This document shows positions 7,041 through 14,798 of a DNA stretch of 37,394 nt, piece after piece (positions within the stretch are counted from its first letter, which is position 1; the number at the start of each line of letters is the position of its first letter). Made by a program: the position numbers and the translations under genes. The notes beneath the pieces were generated by a model. It did no database searches. It was not told where the DNA came from and was given only the letters and a program-made list of their open reading frames with translations. Where the stretch lies: the NCBI GenBank assembly GCA_023459335.1, contig JAEWUO010000002.1, positions 1 to 37,394 on the forward strand. Reading direction: 5' to 3'. The DNA is from Bacillota bacterium (GTDB lineage Bacteria > Bacillota > Clostridia > Christensenellales > CAG-138).

Positions 7041-7517
7041 ATGGAACACTGCGTAAAATTCTGCGTCAACGGCGAACCCGTTGAACTGACGGTCTCCAGC
7101 AGCGAGACGCTGCTGCACGTGCTGCGCGAAAAACTCGGCTACACCGGAACCAAGGAAGGCTGCGGCGCAGGAGAGTGCGGCGCCTGCACCATCATCATGG
7201 ACGGTCAGGCCGTCAACGCCTGCCTCGTGCTTGCGCCCGAAGCGGACGGAAAAACGATCACCACCGTGGAAGGCCTCGCGACCGCGGACGAATTAAGCCC
7301 GCTGCAAGAGTCGTTTATCGAACACGGCGCGCTTCAGTGCGGCTTCTGCACACCCGGCATGCTCATGAGCGCCGAGGCGATGCTTCGCGAAAACCCGCAC
7401 CCCACGCGCGAACAAATCAACCGCAACATGTCCGGCAACCTCTGCCGCTGCACGGGGTATAAGAAAATCGTGGAAGCCATCGAAGACGTGGTTGCAAAGG
7501 GGGTTTATCAAAAATGA
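7041..7517 (+). CDS. Xanthine dehydrogenase-family 2Fe-2S subunit
   Basis: The 158-residue protein is the small iron-sulfur subunit of a molybdenum hydroxylase. All eight cluster ligands are present. Cys41, Cys46, Cys49 and Cys61 form the plant-ferredoxin-type cluster (GCGAGECGAC then NAC). Cys100, Cys103, Cys135 and Cys137 form the second cluster in the four-helix domain (QCGFCTPGM and NLCRCTGY). It relays electrons from the molybdenum centre to FAD. GAGGAGG lies upstream of the ATG. Its stop overlaps the start of the large subunit by ATGA, so the subunits should be made in a fixed ratio. Confidence 0.95.
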   Translation: MEHCVKFCVNGEPVELTVSSSETLLHVLREKLGYTGTKEGCGAGECGACTIIMDGQAVNACLVLAPEADGKTITTVEGLATADELSPLQESFIEHGALQCGFCTPGMLMSAEAMLRENPHPTREQINRNMSGNLCRCTGYKKIVEAIEDVVAKGVYQK

Positions 7518-9889
7518 ACAGCAATGAGCAATCGAAAGAACTCCTGAGTGCAACGCAATCTAAAATGAACGTCGTAGGTCAATCCGTCGAGCGCCTGGAC
7601 GCGATCAAGAAAGTAACGGGAACCGCGATATTCGCGGACGACATTCAGTTTTCCCGCCCGCTCTACGCGCAGGTGGTTCGCTCCCCGCACGCGCATGCGA
7701 ACATCCTCTCCATCGATCTCACCGCGGCGCTGGCTCTGCCCGGCGTGCGCAGCGCGATTACGGGAGAATGTTATAAAAAGCGCGCGGGCCTCTATCTGGA
7801 AGACCGCAACTTTATCGCGGTCGGCAAAGCCCGCTACCGCGGCGAAGCGGTCGCGGCGGTTGCGGCCGACTCGCCGGAGATCGCGCGCAAAGCCTGCGAA
7901 CTGGTCAAGGTGGAATACGAAGTGCTGCCGGCGGTCACGGACGCGCTGGAGGGCATGAAGCCCGACGCGCCGATCATCCACCCGGATCTGGGTTCGTATA
8001 AGGTGATTCCGATCTTTTACCCCAAACCCGGCACGAACATCTCGCACCACTACGTGCTCAGAAAGGGCGACGCGGACAAGGCGTTCGCCGAAGCGTACCG
8101 CACCTTCGACCACGACTTTTACATTCCGCACGTACAGCACGTGCCCATCGAGCCGCACAGCTGCACCGCGCAGTATATGCCGGACGGGGATCTGACCATC
8201 TGGGCGGCGTGCCAGAGCCCGTTCGCCGTGCGCCGCGCGCTGGCGGAGACGTTCGATTTCCCGCTCAATAAGATCCGCGTGATCTCGAAAGCCGTCGGCG
8301 GCGGGTTCGGCTGCAAGGCCGGCACGACGCTGGAAGGCATCGTCATCCCGCTCGCCATGCTCAACCCCGGACGTCCGGTCCGGCTGACCTATACGCGCGA
8401 GGACGAGTTCCAGAACGCGTATGTCCGGCAGGGTCTGCATATCAACATCAAGACCGCCGTCGATAAAAACGGCAAGATCATCGGTTCGAAAAACGTGCTC
8501 GCCTGGGACGGCGGCGCGTATACCGAATACGGCGTCAACATCGTCAAAGCCGCGGGCTGGGGCTGCGTCGGCCCTTACGACATCGAGAACATCGCGACCG
8601 ACAGCTACTGCGTCTATACGAACCATCCCGTCGGCGGTCCGTACCGCGGGTTCGGCATGTGCGAAATCCATTTCGCCATCGAACAGAATCTCGACATGAT
8701 CGCCAAAGAGATGGGCCTCGATTCGCTCGCCATGCGCAAACTCAACGGCATCCGCGAGGGCGGAAAGAGCGCGACGGGCCAAACCATCGAGGTCGCGGGC
8801 TATCAGGAGTGCCTCGACCGCGCGGCGAAGCTCATGGAGCTGGATCAACCCAGCGCGCCTTCCGGCAGCCCGACGAAACTGCGCGGCAAGGGCATCGCGG
8901 GCGGCTGGAAAGCCCCGTCGATGCCGACGGACGTCGCCTCCTCCGTCATCATCCGTATGAACGAGGACGGCACGTTTATACTGCTCGCCTCCTGTCACGA
9001 CATAGGCCAGGGTTCGGACACCGTCATGGCGCAGATCGCTGCGGAGACACTGACCGTACCCGTAGAGAAGATCAGCGTCCGCACCGGAGACACCGACCAT
9101 ACGCCGTACGAGTGGCAGACGGTCGCCTCCCGCTCCACCTACTGCGCCGGCAACGCGACCAAGCTCGCCGCCGAGGATATCCGCAACAAGATCCTCGATC
9201 TCGCGCAGATCAAGATGGGCACCTGGAAGAACGACCTGTATCTTGAAAACGGCTATGTTTGCCGCAGGTATTATCCCGACCAGAAAGTACCCATCAGCGC
9301 GTTCGCGCTCGGCCTTACCCTGCCGGATCAGAGCGGCATCGGCGGGCCGATGATCGGCGTCGGCGCGTTTGTCGTGCCGAATAACATCGCCGCGGACAAA
9401 AAGACCGGGCTTTCGCCGAAACCCGTCGCGTTCTGGAGCATGGGCGTCAACGGCGCGGAGGTCGAGGTGGACACCGAAACCGGCAAGATCAAGGTGCTCA
9501 AAATGGTCTCCGTTTTCGACGCGGGCAAGGTCATCAACCCCGTGATGTACGAAGGCCAGGCCGAAGGCGCGATGGTGCAGGCCATGGGCACGGCGCTGTA
9601 CGAAGAGCTCAAGCTCAAGGACGGCCGCGTCATGAACCCGAGCTTCGTGGACTACAAAATCCCGACGTTCGAGGATATGCCGGAACTGATCGTGGAAGCG
9701 GTAGAAAAGCCCGAACCCACCGGTCCCTACGGCGCGCGCGGCATCGGCGAAATCACGATGGTGCCGGGAGCGCCCGCGATCGCAAACGCAGTCGCCAACG
9801 CCATCGGCGTTCGCTTCCTGCGCATGCCGCTGACCCCGGATGTGGTGCTCGCCGCGCTGCGGGAGAAGAAAGCGGGTAAGGCGAAATAA
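7514..9889 (+). CDS. Xanthine dehydrogenase-family molybdopterin-binding subunit
   Basis: The 791-residue catalytic subunit binds molybdopterin cytosine dinucleotide and hydroxylates its substrate with water-derived oxygen. Residues recognisable from the family are the GGGFG loop near Phe265, an FRGFG-like loop (GPYRGFGM, Arg378), GQGSDT near residue 500, and the catalytic base in GARGIGE (Glu746). Where xanthine dehydrogenases have GGGFGGKE, this protein reads GGGFGCKAG, so the substrate-binding Glu equivalent to bovine Glu802 is Ala269. The CO dehydrogenase active-site loop AYxCSFR is absent. The substrate is therefore unassigned: purine, N-heterocycle and aldehyde are all possible. Nearby MocA-like genes fit cofactor supply. 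No XdhC/CoxF-type sulfurase chaperone is seen in the window. A strong terminator follows. Confidence 0.92.
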   Translation: MNSNEQSKELLSATQSKMNVVGQSVERLDAIKKVTGTAIFADDIQFSRPLYAQVVRSPHAHANILSIDLTAALALPGVRSAITGECYKKRAGLYLEDRNFIAVGKARYRGEAVAAVAADSPEIARKACELVKVEYEVLPAVTDALEGMKPDAPIIHPDLGSYKVIPIFYPKPGTNISHHYVLRKGDADKAFAEAYRTFDHDFYIPHVQHVPIEPHSCTAQYMPDGDLTIWAACQSPFAVRRALAETFDFPLNKIRVISKAVGGGFGCKAGTTLEGIVIPLAMLNPGRPVRLTYTREDEFQNAYVRQGLHINIKTAVDKNGKIIGSKNVLAWDGGAYTEYGVNIVKAAGWGCVGPYDIENIATDSYCVYTNHPVGGPYRGFGMCEIHFAIEQNLDMIAKEMGLDSLAMRKLNGIREGGKSATGQTIEVAGYQECLDRAAKLMELDQPSAPSGSPTKLRGKGIAGGWKAPSMPTDVASSVIIRMNEDGTFILLASCHDIGQGSDTVMAQIAAETLTVPVEKISVRTGDTDHTPYEWQTVASRSTYCAGNATKLAAEDIRNKILDLAQIKMGTWKNDLYLENGYVCRRYYPDQKVPISAFALGLTLPDQSGIGGPMIGVGAFVVPNNIAADKKTGLSPKPVAFWSMGVNGAEVEVDTETGKIKVLKMVSVFDAGKVINPVMYEGQAEGAMVQAMGTALYEELKLKDGRVMNPSFVDYKIPTFEDMPELIVEAVEKPEPTGPYGARGIGEITMVPGAPAIANAVANAIGVRFLRMPLTPDVVLAALREKKAGKAK

Positions 9890-9908
9890 TCAAACGAAAA
9901 CCTGTAAA

Positions 9909-9945
9909 AAGAACCGTAAGCGGAAGCTTACGGTTCTTTTTCGTC
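9909..9945 (+). terminator. Terminator of the molybdenum hydroxylase operon
   Basis: AAGAACCGTAAGC (9909-9921) pairs with GCTTACGGTTCTT (9926-9938) around a GGAA tetraloop. The T-run continues to TTTTTCG. Confidence 0.92.
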
Positions 9946-10073
9946 GATTTTACAATCCAAAACCCCGAAATTTTACATTTGTTTAACGCGAATGAGATGA
10001 TTATCAAATCCTTTTCCTCTATGATAGACGAGAAAAAGAAGAAGAAAGTCTAGAAAAGAGAAAAGGAGAAGAA

Positions 10074-10757
10074 ATGAAGTCTGCTTCCCACCATGCCATG
10101 GGGCATCTGTTGTATGAATCGCTGACGCAGCAAGGATATCGGCTCGACCGCGAACTGTTCGTACTTGGAAACATGTTGCCGGACTATATGCCGGAGTTGA
10201 TCTTAAACCCGCACTTTACGCTGAAATGCCAGCGCGAGATCCATATCTTTACCGAAGCGCTCGCGGGACAACCCGTTGAACGGGGCGAACAGTTCCCGCC
10301 CGAATACGCGCTGCGCCTCGGCATCCTCTGCCACTACCTGACGGATTACTTCACCTTCGCCCACACGCCGGAATTCCGGCTCGGCCTGAAGGAGCACGGC
10401 GTCTACGAACAGCGTCTCGACGACTACTTCCGCGGCCATTACACGGCGGAGGAATCCGCGCTGGAAAGCCATGCGTTCTCCGCCTGCGAAAGCGCGCGGG
10501 ACGTTGTGAAGGAGATCTACCGCATGAAGCGCGACTACCGCGCGCAGGGCTGCACGCTTTCGCGCGATGTGCAGTACGCGTTCAGCGCATGCCTCGGCGC
10601 AATGACACAGCTCATCACGTTATCTGAAGAACGCGAGGAGCACGCGCGCGCACGCCGCCGTTTCGCCCCGTTCGCCGCGGAACGGTATGCTTTCCGCGAT
10701 ACCGTCTGCCGCAAACGCATCATCCCGCGCCGCGCGTGGTGCCCCGCCTGCGTATAA
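10074..10757 (+). CDS. Zinc-dependent phospholipase C family protein
   Basis: The 227-residue protein resembles the helical zinc-dependent phospholipase C family (PF00882), in which His and Asp residues bind three zinc ions. Candidate ligands visible are the N-terminal SHHAMGH, the Asp in GNMLPDYMPE, the central GILCHYLTDYFTFAHTPEF block, and later His and Asp residues. No signal peptide is evident, unlike secreted toxins such as alpha-toxin, so it is probably a cytosolic relative of unknown substrate, common in Clostridia. The last 35 residues are Arg/Cys-rich and look unlike the family. The ribosome binding site AAAGGAG is 5 bases upstream of the ATG. It stands alone between two terminators. 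Confidence 0.75.
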   Translation: MKSASHHAMGHLLYESLTQQGYRLDRELFVLGNMLPDYMPELILNPHFTLKCQREIHIFTEALAGQPVERGEQFPPEYALRLGILCHYLTDYFTFAHTPEFRLGLKEHGVYEQRLDDYFRGHYTAEESALESHAFSACESARDVVKEIYRMKRDYRAQGCTLSRDVQYAFSACLGAMTQLITLSEEREEHARARRRFAPFAAERYAFRDTVCRKRIIPRRAWCPACV

Positions 10758-10800
10758 AAAAGCCCTCCTCCCGCGGCGCATGTCCCGCCGCTGATCGACG

Positions 10801-10831
10801 CCGCTTTGCCGTGTTCGCAAAGCGGTTTTTT
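10801..10831 (+). terminator. Terminator after the phospholipase C-like gene
   Basis: CCGCTTTGC (10801-10809) and GCAAAGCGG (10817-10825) form a perfect 9-bp stem with a 7-base loop and TTTTTT. Confidence 0.9.
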
Positions 10832-10860
10832 CATTTGGCGCCGCAATTGCCTTGTTCGGA

Positions 10861-10895
10861 TGCATAATATGCATAACTATGTATATTATTCATAA
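10861..10895. promoter_or_regulatory. Tandem ARG-box-like palindromes upstream of argG
   Basis: TGCATAATATGCA (10861-10873) and TGTATATTATTCA (10880-10892) are two AT-rich dyads with centres 19 bases apart, about two helical turns. They resemble the ArgR/AhrC operator half sites (TGAAT and ATTCA), but with a 3-base rather than 4-base centre. They lie about 100 bases upstream of the predicted argG start site. ArgR binding is inferred. Confidence 0.4.
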
Positions 10896-10953
10896 AGCAA
10901 TTTCTTATTCTCCAGATTTATCAAATATATCAAGAAATATATGAAAATAATCC

Positions 10954-10982
10954 TTGACTAATTATGCTGTTTTATTTAATAT
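10954..10982 (+). promoter_or_regulatory. argG promoter
   Basis: TTGACT (10954-10959), a 17-base spacer and TAATAT (10977-10982) lie 31 bases before the argG ATG. TTAATATATATGCA (10976-10989) overlaps the -10 and start site and matches 12 of 14 positions of the ArgR consensus TGAATWWWWATTCA. Arginine-dependent repression of the whole cluster from here is plausible. The leader is too short for a T-box. Confidence 0.65.
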
Positions 10983-11013
10983 ATATGCAATACACCAATT
11001 GGAGGCAACGCAC

Positions 11014-12249
11014 ATGTCGAATATTAAAAAGATCGTTTTAGCCTATTCCGGTGGGCTGGATACATCCGTCATCATTCCTTGGCTCAAGGAAAACTACCCC
11101 GGCTGCGAGGTCATCGCCGTCGCCGGCGACGTCGGTCAGGGCATGGGCGAACTGGACGGGCTGGAACAAAAAGCGCTTAAAACCGGCGCGAGCAAGCTCT
11201 ACGTCGAGGACCTGACGGAAGAATTCGTCAACGATTTTATCGTCCCGACGCTGAAGGCGGGCGCGATCTATGAAGAATACCTCCTCGGAACGTCGTTCGC
11301 GCGGCCCGTCATCGCGCAGCGCATCGCCGAAATCGCGCTTAAGGAAGGCGCGGACGCCATCGCGCACGGCTGCACCGGCAAGGGCAACGACCAGGTGCGT
11401 TTCGAGCTCGCGATCAAGCACTTCGCGCCGAATATGAAAGTCATCGCTCCCTGGCGCGAATGGGACATCAAGAGCCGCGAGGAAGAGATCGCCTACGCCG
11501 AGGCGCACAACGTGCCGCTCAAGATCAGCCGCGAGACGAACTATTCCAAGGATAAGAACATCTGGCACCTTTCGCACGAGGGACTCGATCTGGAAGATCC
11601 TTCCAACGAACCTCTTTATAAAAAAGAAGGATTTTTAGAGATGAGCGTTTCCCCCGAACTCGCGCCGGATAAGCCCGCCTACGTGACCATCGGATTTGAG
11701 AAGGGCGTTCCCGTCTCCCTCGACGGTAAAAAGATGAGCGCGAAGAACATCATCCTTGCGCTTAACGAGGTCGGCGGCGCAAACGGCATCGGACTTCTGG
11801 ACATCGTGGAAAACCGGCTCGTCGGCATCAAGTGCCGCGGCGTGTACGAAACCCCAGGCGGCACGATTCTCTATAAGGCGCACGAGGCGCTCGAGACCAT
11901 CACGCTGGATAAAATGACTTCGCATAAAAAAGCGGAGCTTGCCATCACCTATGCCGAGCTCGTTTATAACGGCCTTTGGTTCTCGCCGCTGAGGGAAGCG
12001 CTCGCCGCGTTTGTGGACAAGACGCAGGAAACGGTCACCGGAACGGTCAAGCTGAAGCTCTATAAGGGCAACATCATCAAGGCCGGCATCGAGAGCCCGT
12101 TTAGTCTCTATTCGGAAGCCATCGCCACGTTCGGCGAAAGCGACTATAACCAGAAGGACGCGGAAGGTTTCATCAACCTCTTCGGCCTGCCGACCAAAGT
12201 GAACGCCATGGTGCAGGCAAAAAACAAAAAGAAATTCAAGTTGTTTTAA
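11014..12249 (+). CDS. argG: Argininosuccinate synthase
   Basis: The 411-residue enzyme condenses citrulline and aspartate with ATP to form argininosuccinate, the penultimate step of arginine synthesis. The N-terminal ATP-pyrophosphatase P-loop is AYSGGLDTS (residues 10-18). GCTGKGNDQVRFE, the citrulline/aspartate-binding region, follows, along with SRETNYSKDKNIWHLSHEG and YETPGGT. Length is normal for the family. I place the start at 11014, after GGAGG, rather than at an ATG 60 bases upstream that lies in the promoter. It opens the arg cluster. The last 15 codons form the first unit of a 67-bp tandem repeat that runs into the gap before argH. Confidence 0.97.
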   Translation: MSNIKKIVLAYSGGLDTSVIIPWLKENYPGCEVIAVAGDVGQGMGELDGLEQKALKTGASKLYVEDLTEEFVNDFIVPTLKAGAIYEEYLLGTSFARPVIAQRIAEIALKEGADAIAHGCTGKGNDQVRFELAIKHFAPNMKVIAPWREWDIKSREEEIAYAEAHNVPLKISRETNYSKDKNIWHLSHEGLDLEDPSNEPLYKKEGFLEMSVSPELAPDKPAYVTIGFEKGVPVSLDGKKMSAKNIILALNEVGGANGIGLLDIVENRLVGIKCRGVYETPGGTILYKAHEALETITLDKMTSHKKAELAITYAELVYNGLWFSPLREALAAFVDKTQETVTGTVKLKLYKGNIIKAGIESPFSLYSEAIATFGESDYNQKDAEGFINLFGLPTKVNAMVQAKNKKKFKLF

Positions 12250-12359
12250 CGCCGGTTCATTGGACAGAAACGCCATGGTGCAGGCGAAAAACAAAAAAAA
12301 ATTCAAGTTGTTTTAATGCCGGTTCATTGGACAGAAACGCCATGGCGCAGGCGAAAAAC
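12202..12359. repeat. 67-bp tandem repeat covering the argG 3' end
   Basis: Unit 1 is 12202-12268, unit 2 is 12269-12335, and a partial unit 3 is 12336-12359. Each begins AACGCCATGG and includes the argG terminal codons, the stop codon and the adjacent GCCGGTTCATTGGACAGA. Units 1 and 2 differ at about three positions. The period is not a multiple of three and lies mostly outside the coding sequence, so the ArgG protein is unchanged. Confidence 0.95.
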
Positions 12360-12392
12360 GGGAAATAATCTGATACAATAGATTCAGCGATA

Positions 12393-12411
12393 CGCCCGCC
12401 TCCGGCGGGCG
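12393..12411. other. GC-rich hairpin between argG and argH
   Basis: CGCCCGCC (12393-12400) pairs with GGCGGGCG (12404-12411) around TCC. No T-run follows, so it is more likely an mRNA-stabilising or attenuating structure than a terminator. A promoter-like TGATACAAT lies just upstream (12371-12379). Confidence 0.45.
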
Positions 12412-12444
12412 CTCGCAACCAAGATCGATCGAAGGTGGAACTCC

Positions 12445-13821
12445 ATGGAAAAACTCTGGACCGGAAGGACAACAGGCGGAAACGCGGCGCTCGCGGACGA
12501 ATTTAACCGCTCGATCGCGTTTGACTCCCGCATGGCCGAGGAGGACATCAAGGGCTCCATGGCGCACGCGGCGATGCTCACGGCAACCGGCATCCTCCCG
12601 CAGGAGAGCGCGGACGCGATTTTAGCGGGACTGGAGGGGATTCTGAACGACCTGAAGTGCGGTCTGATCCGGATCGACCCGCTGGCGGAGGATATCCACT
12701 CCTTCGTCGAACTCGAACTCACGCGGCGCATCGGGGACGACGGAAAGAAACTGCACACCGCCAGAAGCCGTAACGATCAGGTCGCGCTAGATTTAAGGCT
12801 GTATCTGAAGAAAGAGACCTCCGAAGTTGTCGCTCTGGCGAAAGCGCTGATCGCCGCAATCGCAACCGTCGCGGATGCCAACGCGGAAACCGTCATGCCG
12901 GGGTACACCCATCTGCAGCGCGCGCAGCCCGTCACCTTCGGGCATTGGATTCTGGCCTATGCGTTCATGCTCTCGCGGGATATCTCGCGGCTGAACAATG
13001 CGTCCGAGAACATGGACCTCTCTCCGCTCGGCGCGTGTGCGTTCGCGGGGACGACCTATCCCATCGACCGGCAGATGACGGCAAAATCGCTCGGTTTCGC
13101 GGGAGTTCTGCCGAATTCCGTGGACGCGGTGGCAGACCGGGATTTCAGCGTCGAGCTCGCCGCCGTGCTGAGCATCCTCATGACGCACCTTTCGCGTTTT
13201 TCGGAAGAGATCATTCTCTGGACGAGCTGGGAGTTTCGTTTTGTGGAACTTGCGGACGAATTTTCCACCGGCTCCTCGATCATGCCGCAGAAGAAGAACA
13301 GCGACATGGCGGAACTCGTGCGCGGCAAGACTGGGCGGGTCTTCGGCGACCTCATTTCGCTGCTGACCATGATGAAGGGGCTTCCGCTCGCCTACAACAA
13401 AGATTTGCAGGAGGATAAAGAGGCGATCTTCGACGCGCTGGACACGGTGAAGCTGTGCCTTTCCGTGTTCGCGCCGATGCTGTCCACCATGACGGTTCAC
13501 CCCGAAAACATGCGCAAGGCCGCGGCGGAAGGGTTCATCAACGCCACGGACGCGGCGGATTATCTTGTGAAAAAAGGAATGCCGTTTCGTACGGCATATA
13601 AGCTTACGGGCCGGCTCGTGGCGAAATGCATTTCGGATCATCAAACGCTCGAAACCCTCCCGCTCGCGGAATACCGCGCGCTGAGCGAACTGTTTGAACA
13701 AGACGTCTTCGAGGCAATCAGCCTCGATCACTGCGTCAGGAGCCGTATTTCCGAAGGCGGAACCGCGCCGGAGTCGGTGCGCGCGCAGATCCGGCAGCTA
13801 AAAGAGAAGGTATTGGTATGA
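12445..13821 (+). CDS. argH: Argininosuccinate lyase
   Basis: The 458-residue enzyme splits argininosuccinate into arginine and fumarate, the last step of the pathway. It belongs to the fumarase/aspartase superfamily. The signature loop GSSIMPQKKNSD begins at residue 276 and contains the catalytic serine. HTARSRNDQVALD, near residues 110-122, and the PGYTHLQRAQP segment are also present. Length is normal. The ATG follows AAGGTGG. Its stop overlaps the argC start (ATGA), so the two are translationally coupled. The 195-base gap from argG holds the 67-bp repeat and a hairpin, but no convincing terminator, so read-through from the argG promoter is expected. Confidence 0.97.
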   Translation: MEKLWTGRTTGGNAALADEFNRSIAFDSRMAEEDIKGSMAHAAMLTATGILPQESADAILAGLEGILNDLKCGLIRIDPLAEDIHSFVELELTRRIGDDGKKLHTARSRNDQVALDLRLYLKKETSEVVALAKALIAAIATVADANAETVMPGYTHLQRAQPVTFGHWILAYAFMLSRDISRLNNASENMDLSPLGACAFAGTTYPIDRQMTAKSLGFAGVLPNSVDAVADRDFSVELAAVLSILMTHLSRFSEEIILWTSWEFRFVELADEFSTGSSIMPQKKNSDMAELVRGKTGRVFGDLISLLTMMKGLPLAYNKDLQEDKEAIFDALDTVKLCLSVFAPMLSTMTVHPENMRKAAAEGFINATDAADYLVKKGMPFRTAYKLTGRLVAKCISDHQTLETLPLAEYRALSELFEQDVFEAISLDHCVRSRISEGGTAPESVRAQIRQLKEKVLV

Positions 13822-14756
13822 CGAAAGTTTTTATCGACGGCAAAGAGGGAACGACGGGGTTAAGGATCTACGACCGGCTGTCCCAGCGCGACGACCTCAC
13901 CATGCTGACCCTGCCGGAGCGGGAACGTAAGAATCCCGTTTTGCGTAAGGAACTGCTCAATCTCTGCGACGTCGCCATCCTCTGCCTGCCGGAGGACGCG
14001 GCCATAGAAGCCTGCGAAATGGTGACCGAACCGCATGTACGCATCATCGATCCCTCGACCGCGCACCGCATCGCGGACGGCTGGGTCTACGGACTGCCGG
14101 AAGCGTTCGACGACGGCTGGGACCGGCTCAAGGGCGCGACGCGCGTGAGCGTGCCCGGCTGCCACGCGAGCGGCTTTCTCGCGCTGACGGCGCCCCTGAT
14201 CGCCGCGGGTATCCTGAAGAGGGACGCTCTGCTGAGCTGCACCTCTCTGACGGGTTACAGCGGAGGCGGGCATAAGATGATCGCGCAGTACGAATCGGAT
14301 TACCGCGATTTTCTGCTGAAATCCCCGCGCCTGTACGCGTTGAGCCAGCACCATAAGCACCTCGGCGAGATGCACCACTACAGCGGACTTGATACCGCGC
14401 CAGCGTTTTTTCCCGTCGTTGCGGATTACTTCAACGGCATGCTCACGATCCTTTCGGTATTCCGCGAACAACTGGGCGAGGGCTACGGCGCGGACGACAT
14501 TCGGGACGTTTACCGCGCGCGCTACGCGGGCCCGATGGTGCGCTACTGTGAGCAGATGGACGAGCACGGATACCTCGCCAGCGGCAAATTAAAGGATCTG
14601 GACGGCATGGACATCTCCGTCGCGGGAAACGAAGAACGGATCACGCTTCTTGCGCGGTTCGACAACCTCGGCAAGGGGGCAAGCGGCGCCGCCATCCAGC
14701 TGATGAACAGTATCACGGGTGCGGACCCTTATGCGGGCCTCAATCTCGGCAAATAA
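13818..14756 (+). CDS. argC: N-acetyl-gamma-glutamyl-phosphate reductase, type 2
   Basis: The 312-residue NADPH-dependent enzyme converts N-acetylglutamyl phosphate to the semialdehyde. It opens KVFIDGKEGTTGLRIYDRL, typical of the shorter type 2 ArgC rather than the roughly 345-residue type 1. The catalytic cysteine is Cys115 in VSVPGCHASGF. Glycine-rich SLTGYSGGGHK and the HHKHLGEMHHYSGL block follow. It starts within the argH stop (ATGA overlap). The product feeds ArgD, encoded 2.2 kb downstream. Confidence 0.94.
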   Translation: MTKVFIDGKEGTTGLRIYDRLSQRDDLTMLTLPERERKNPVLRKELLNLCDVAILCLPEDAAIEACEMVTEPHVRIIDPSTAHRIADGWVYGLPEAFDDGWDRLKGATRVSVPGCHASGFLALTAPLIAAGILKRDALLSCTSLTGYSGGGHKMIAQYESDYRDFLLKSPRLYALSQHHKHLGEMHHYSGLDTAPAFFPVVADYFNGMLTILSVFREQLGEGYGADDIRDVYRARYAGPMVRYCEQMDEHGYLASGKLKDLDGMDISVAGNEERITLLARFDNLGKGASGAAIQLMNSITGADPYAGLNLGK

Positions 14757-14798
14757 CCGCACCGCTTCTCATGCGGCAACGGAAAGGCAAAGATTTAC

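Noticed and set aside
7508..9100. 530-codon open frame on the minus strand
   Set aside because: Antisense to the molybdopterin subunit, with the same biased composition; the plus-strand gene is certain.
10863..11013. Possible T-box or attenuator before argG
   Set aside because: No GGTGG core and no terminator; the predicted leader is only about 25 bases.
12393..12411. Terminator between argG and argH
   Set aside because: A hairpin is present but without a T-run, and argH has no strong promoter of its own.
12793..13731. 312-codon open frame on the minus strand
   Set aside because: Antisense to argH, compositionally biased.
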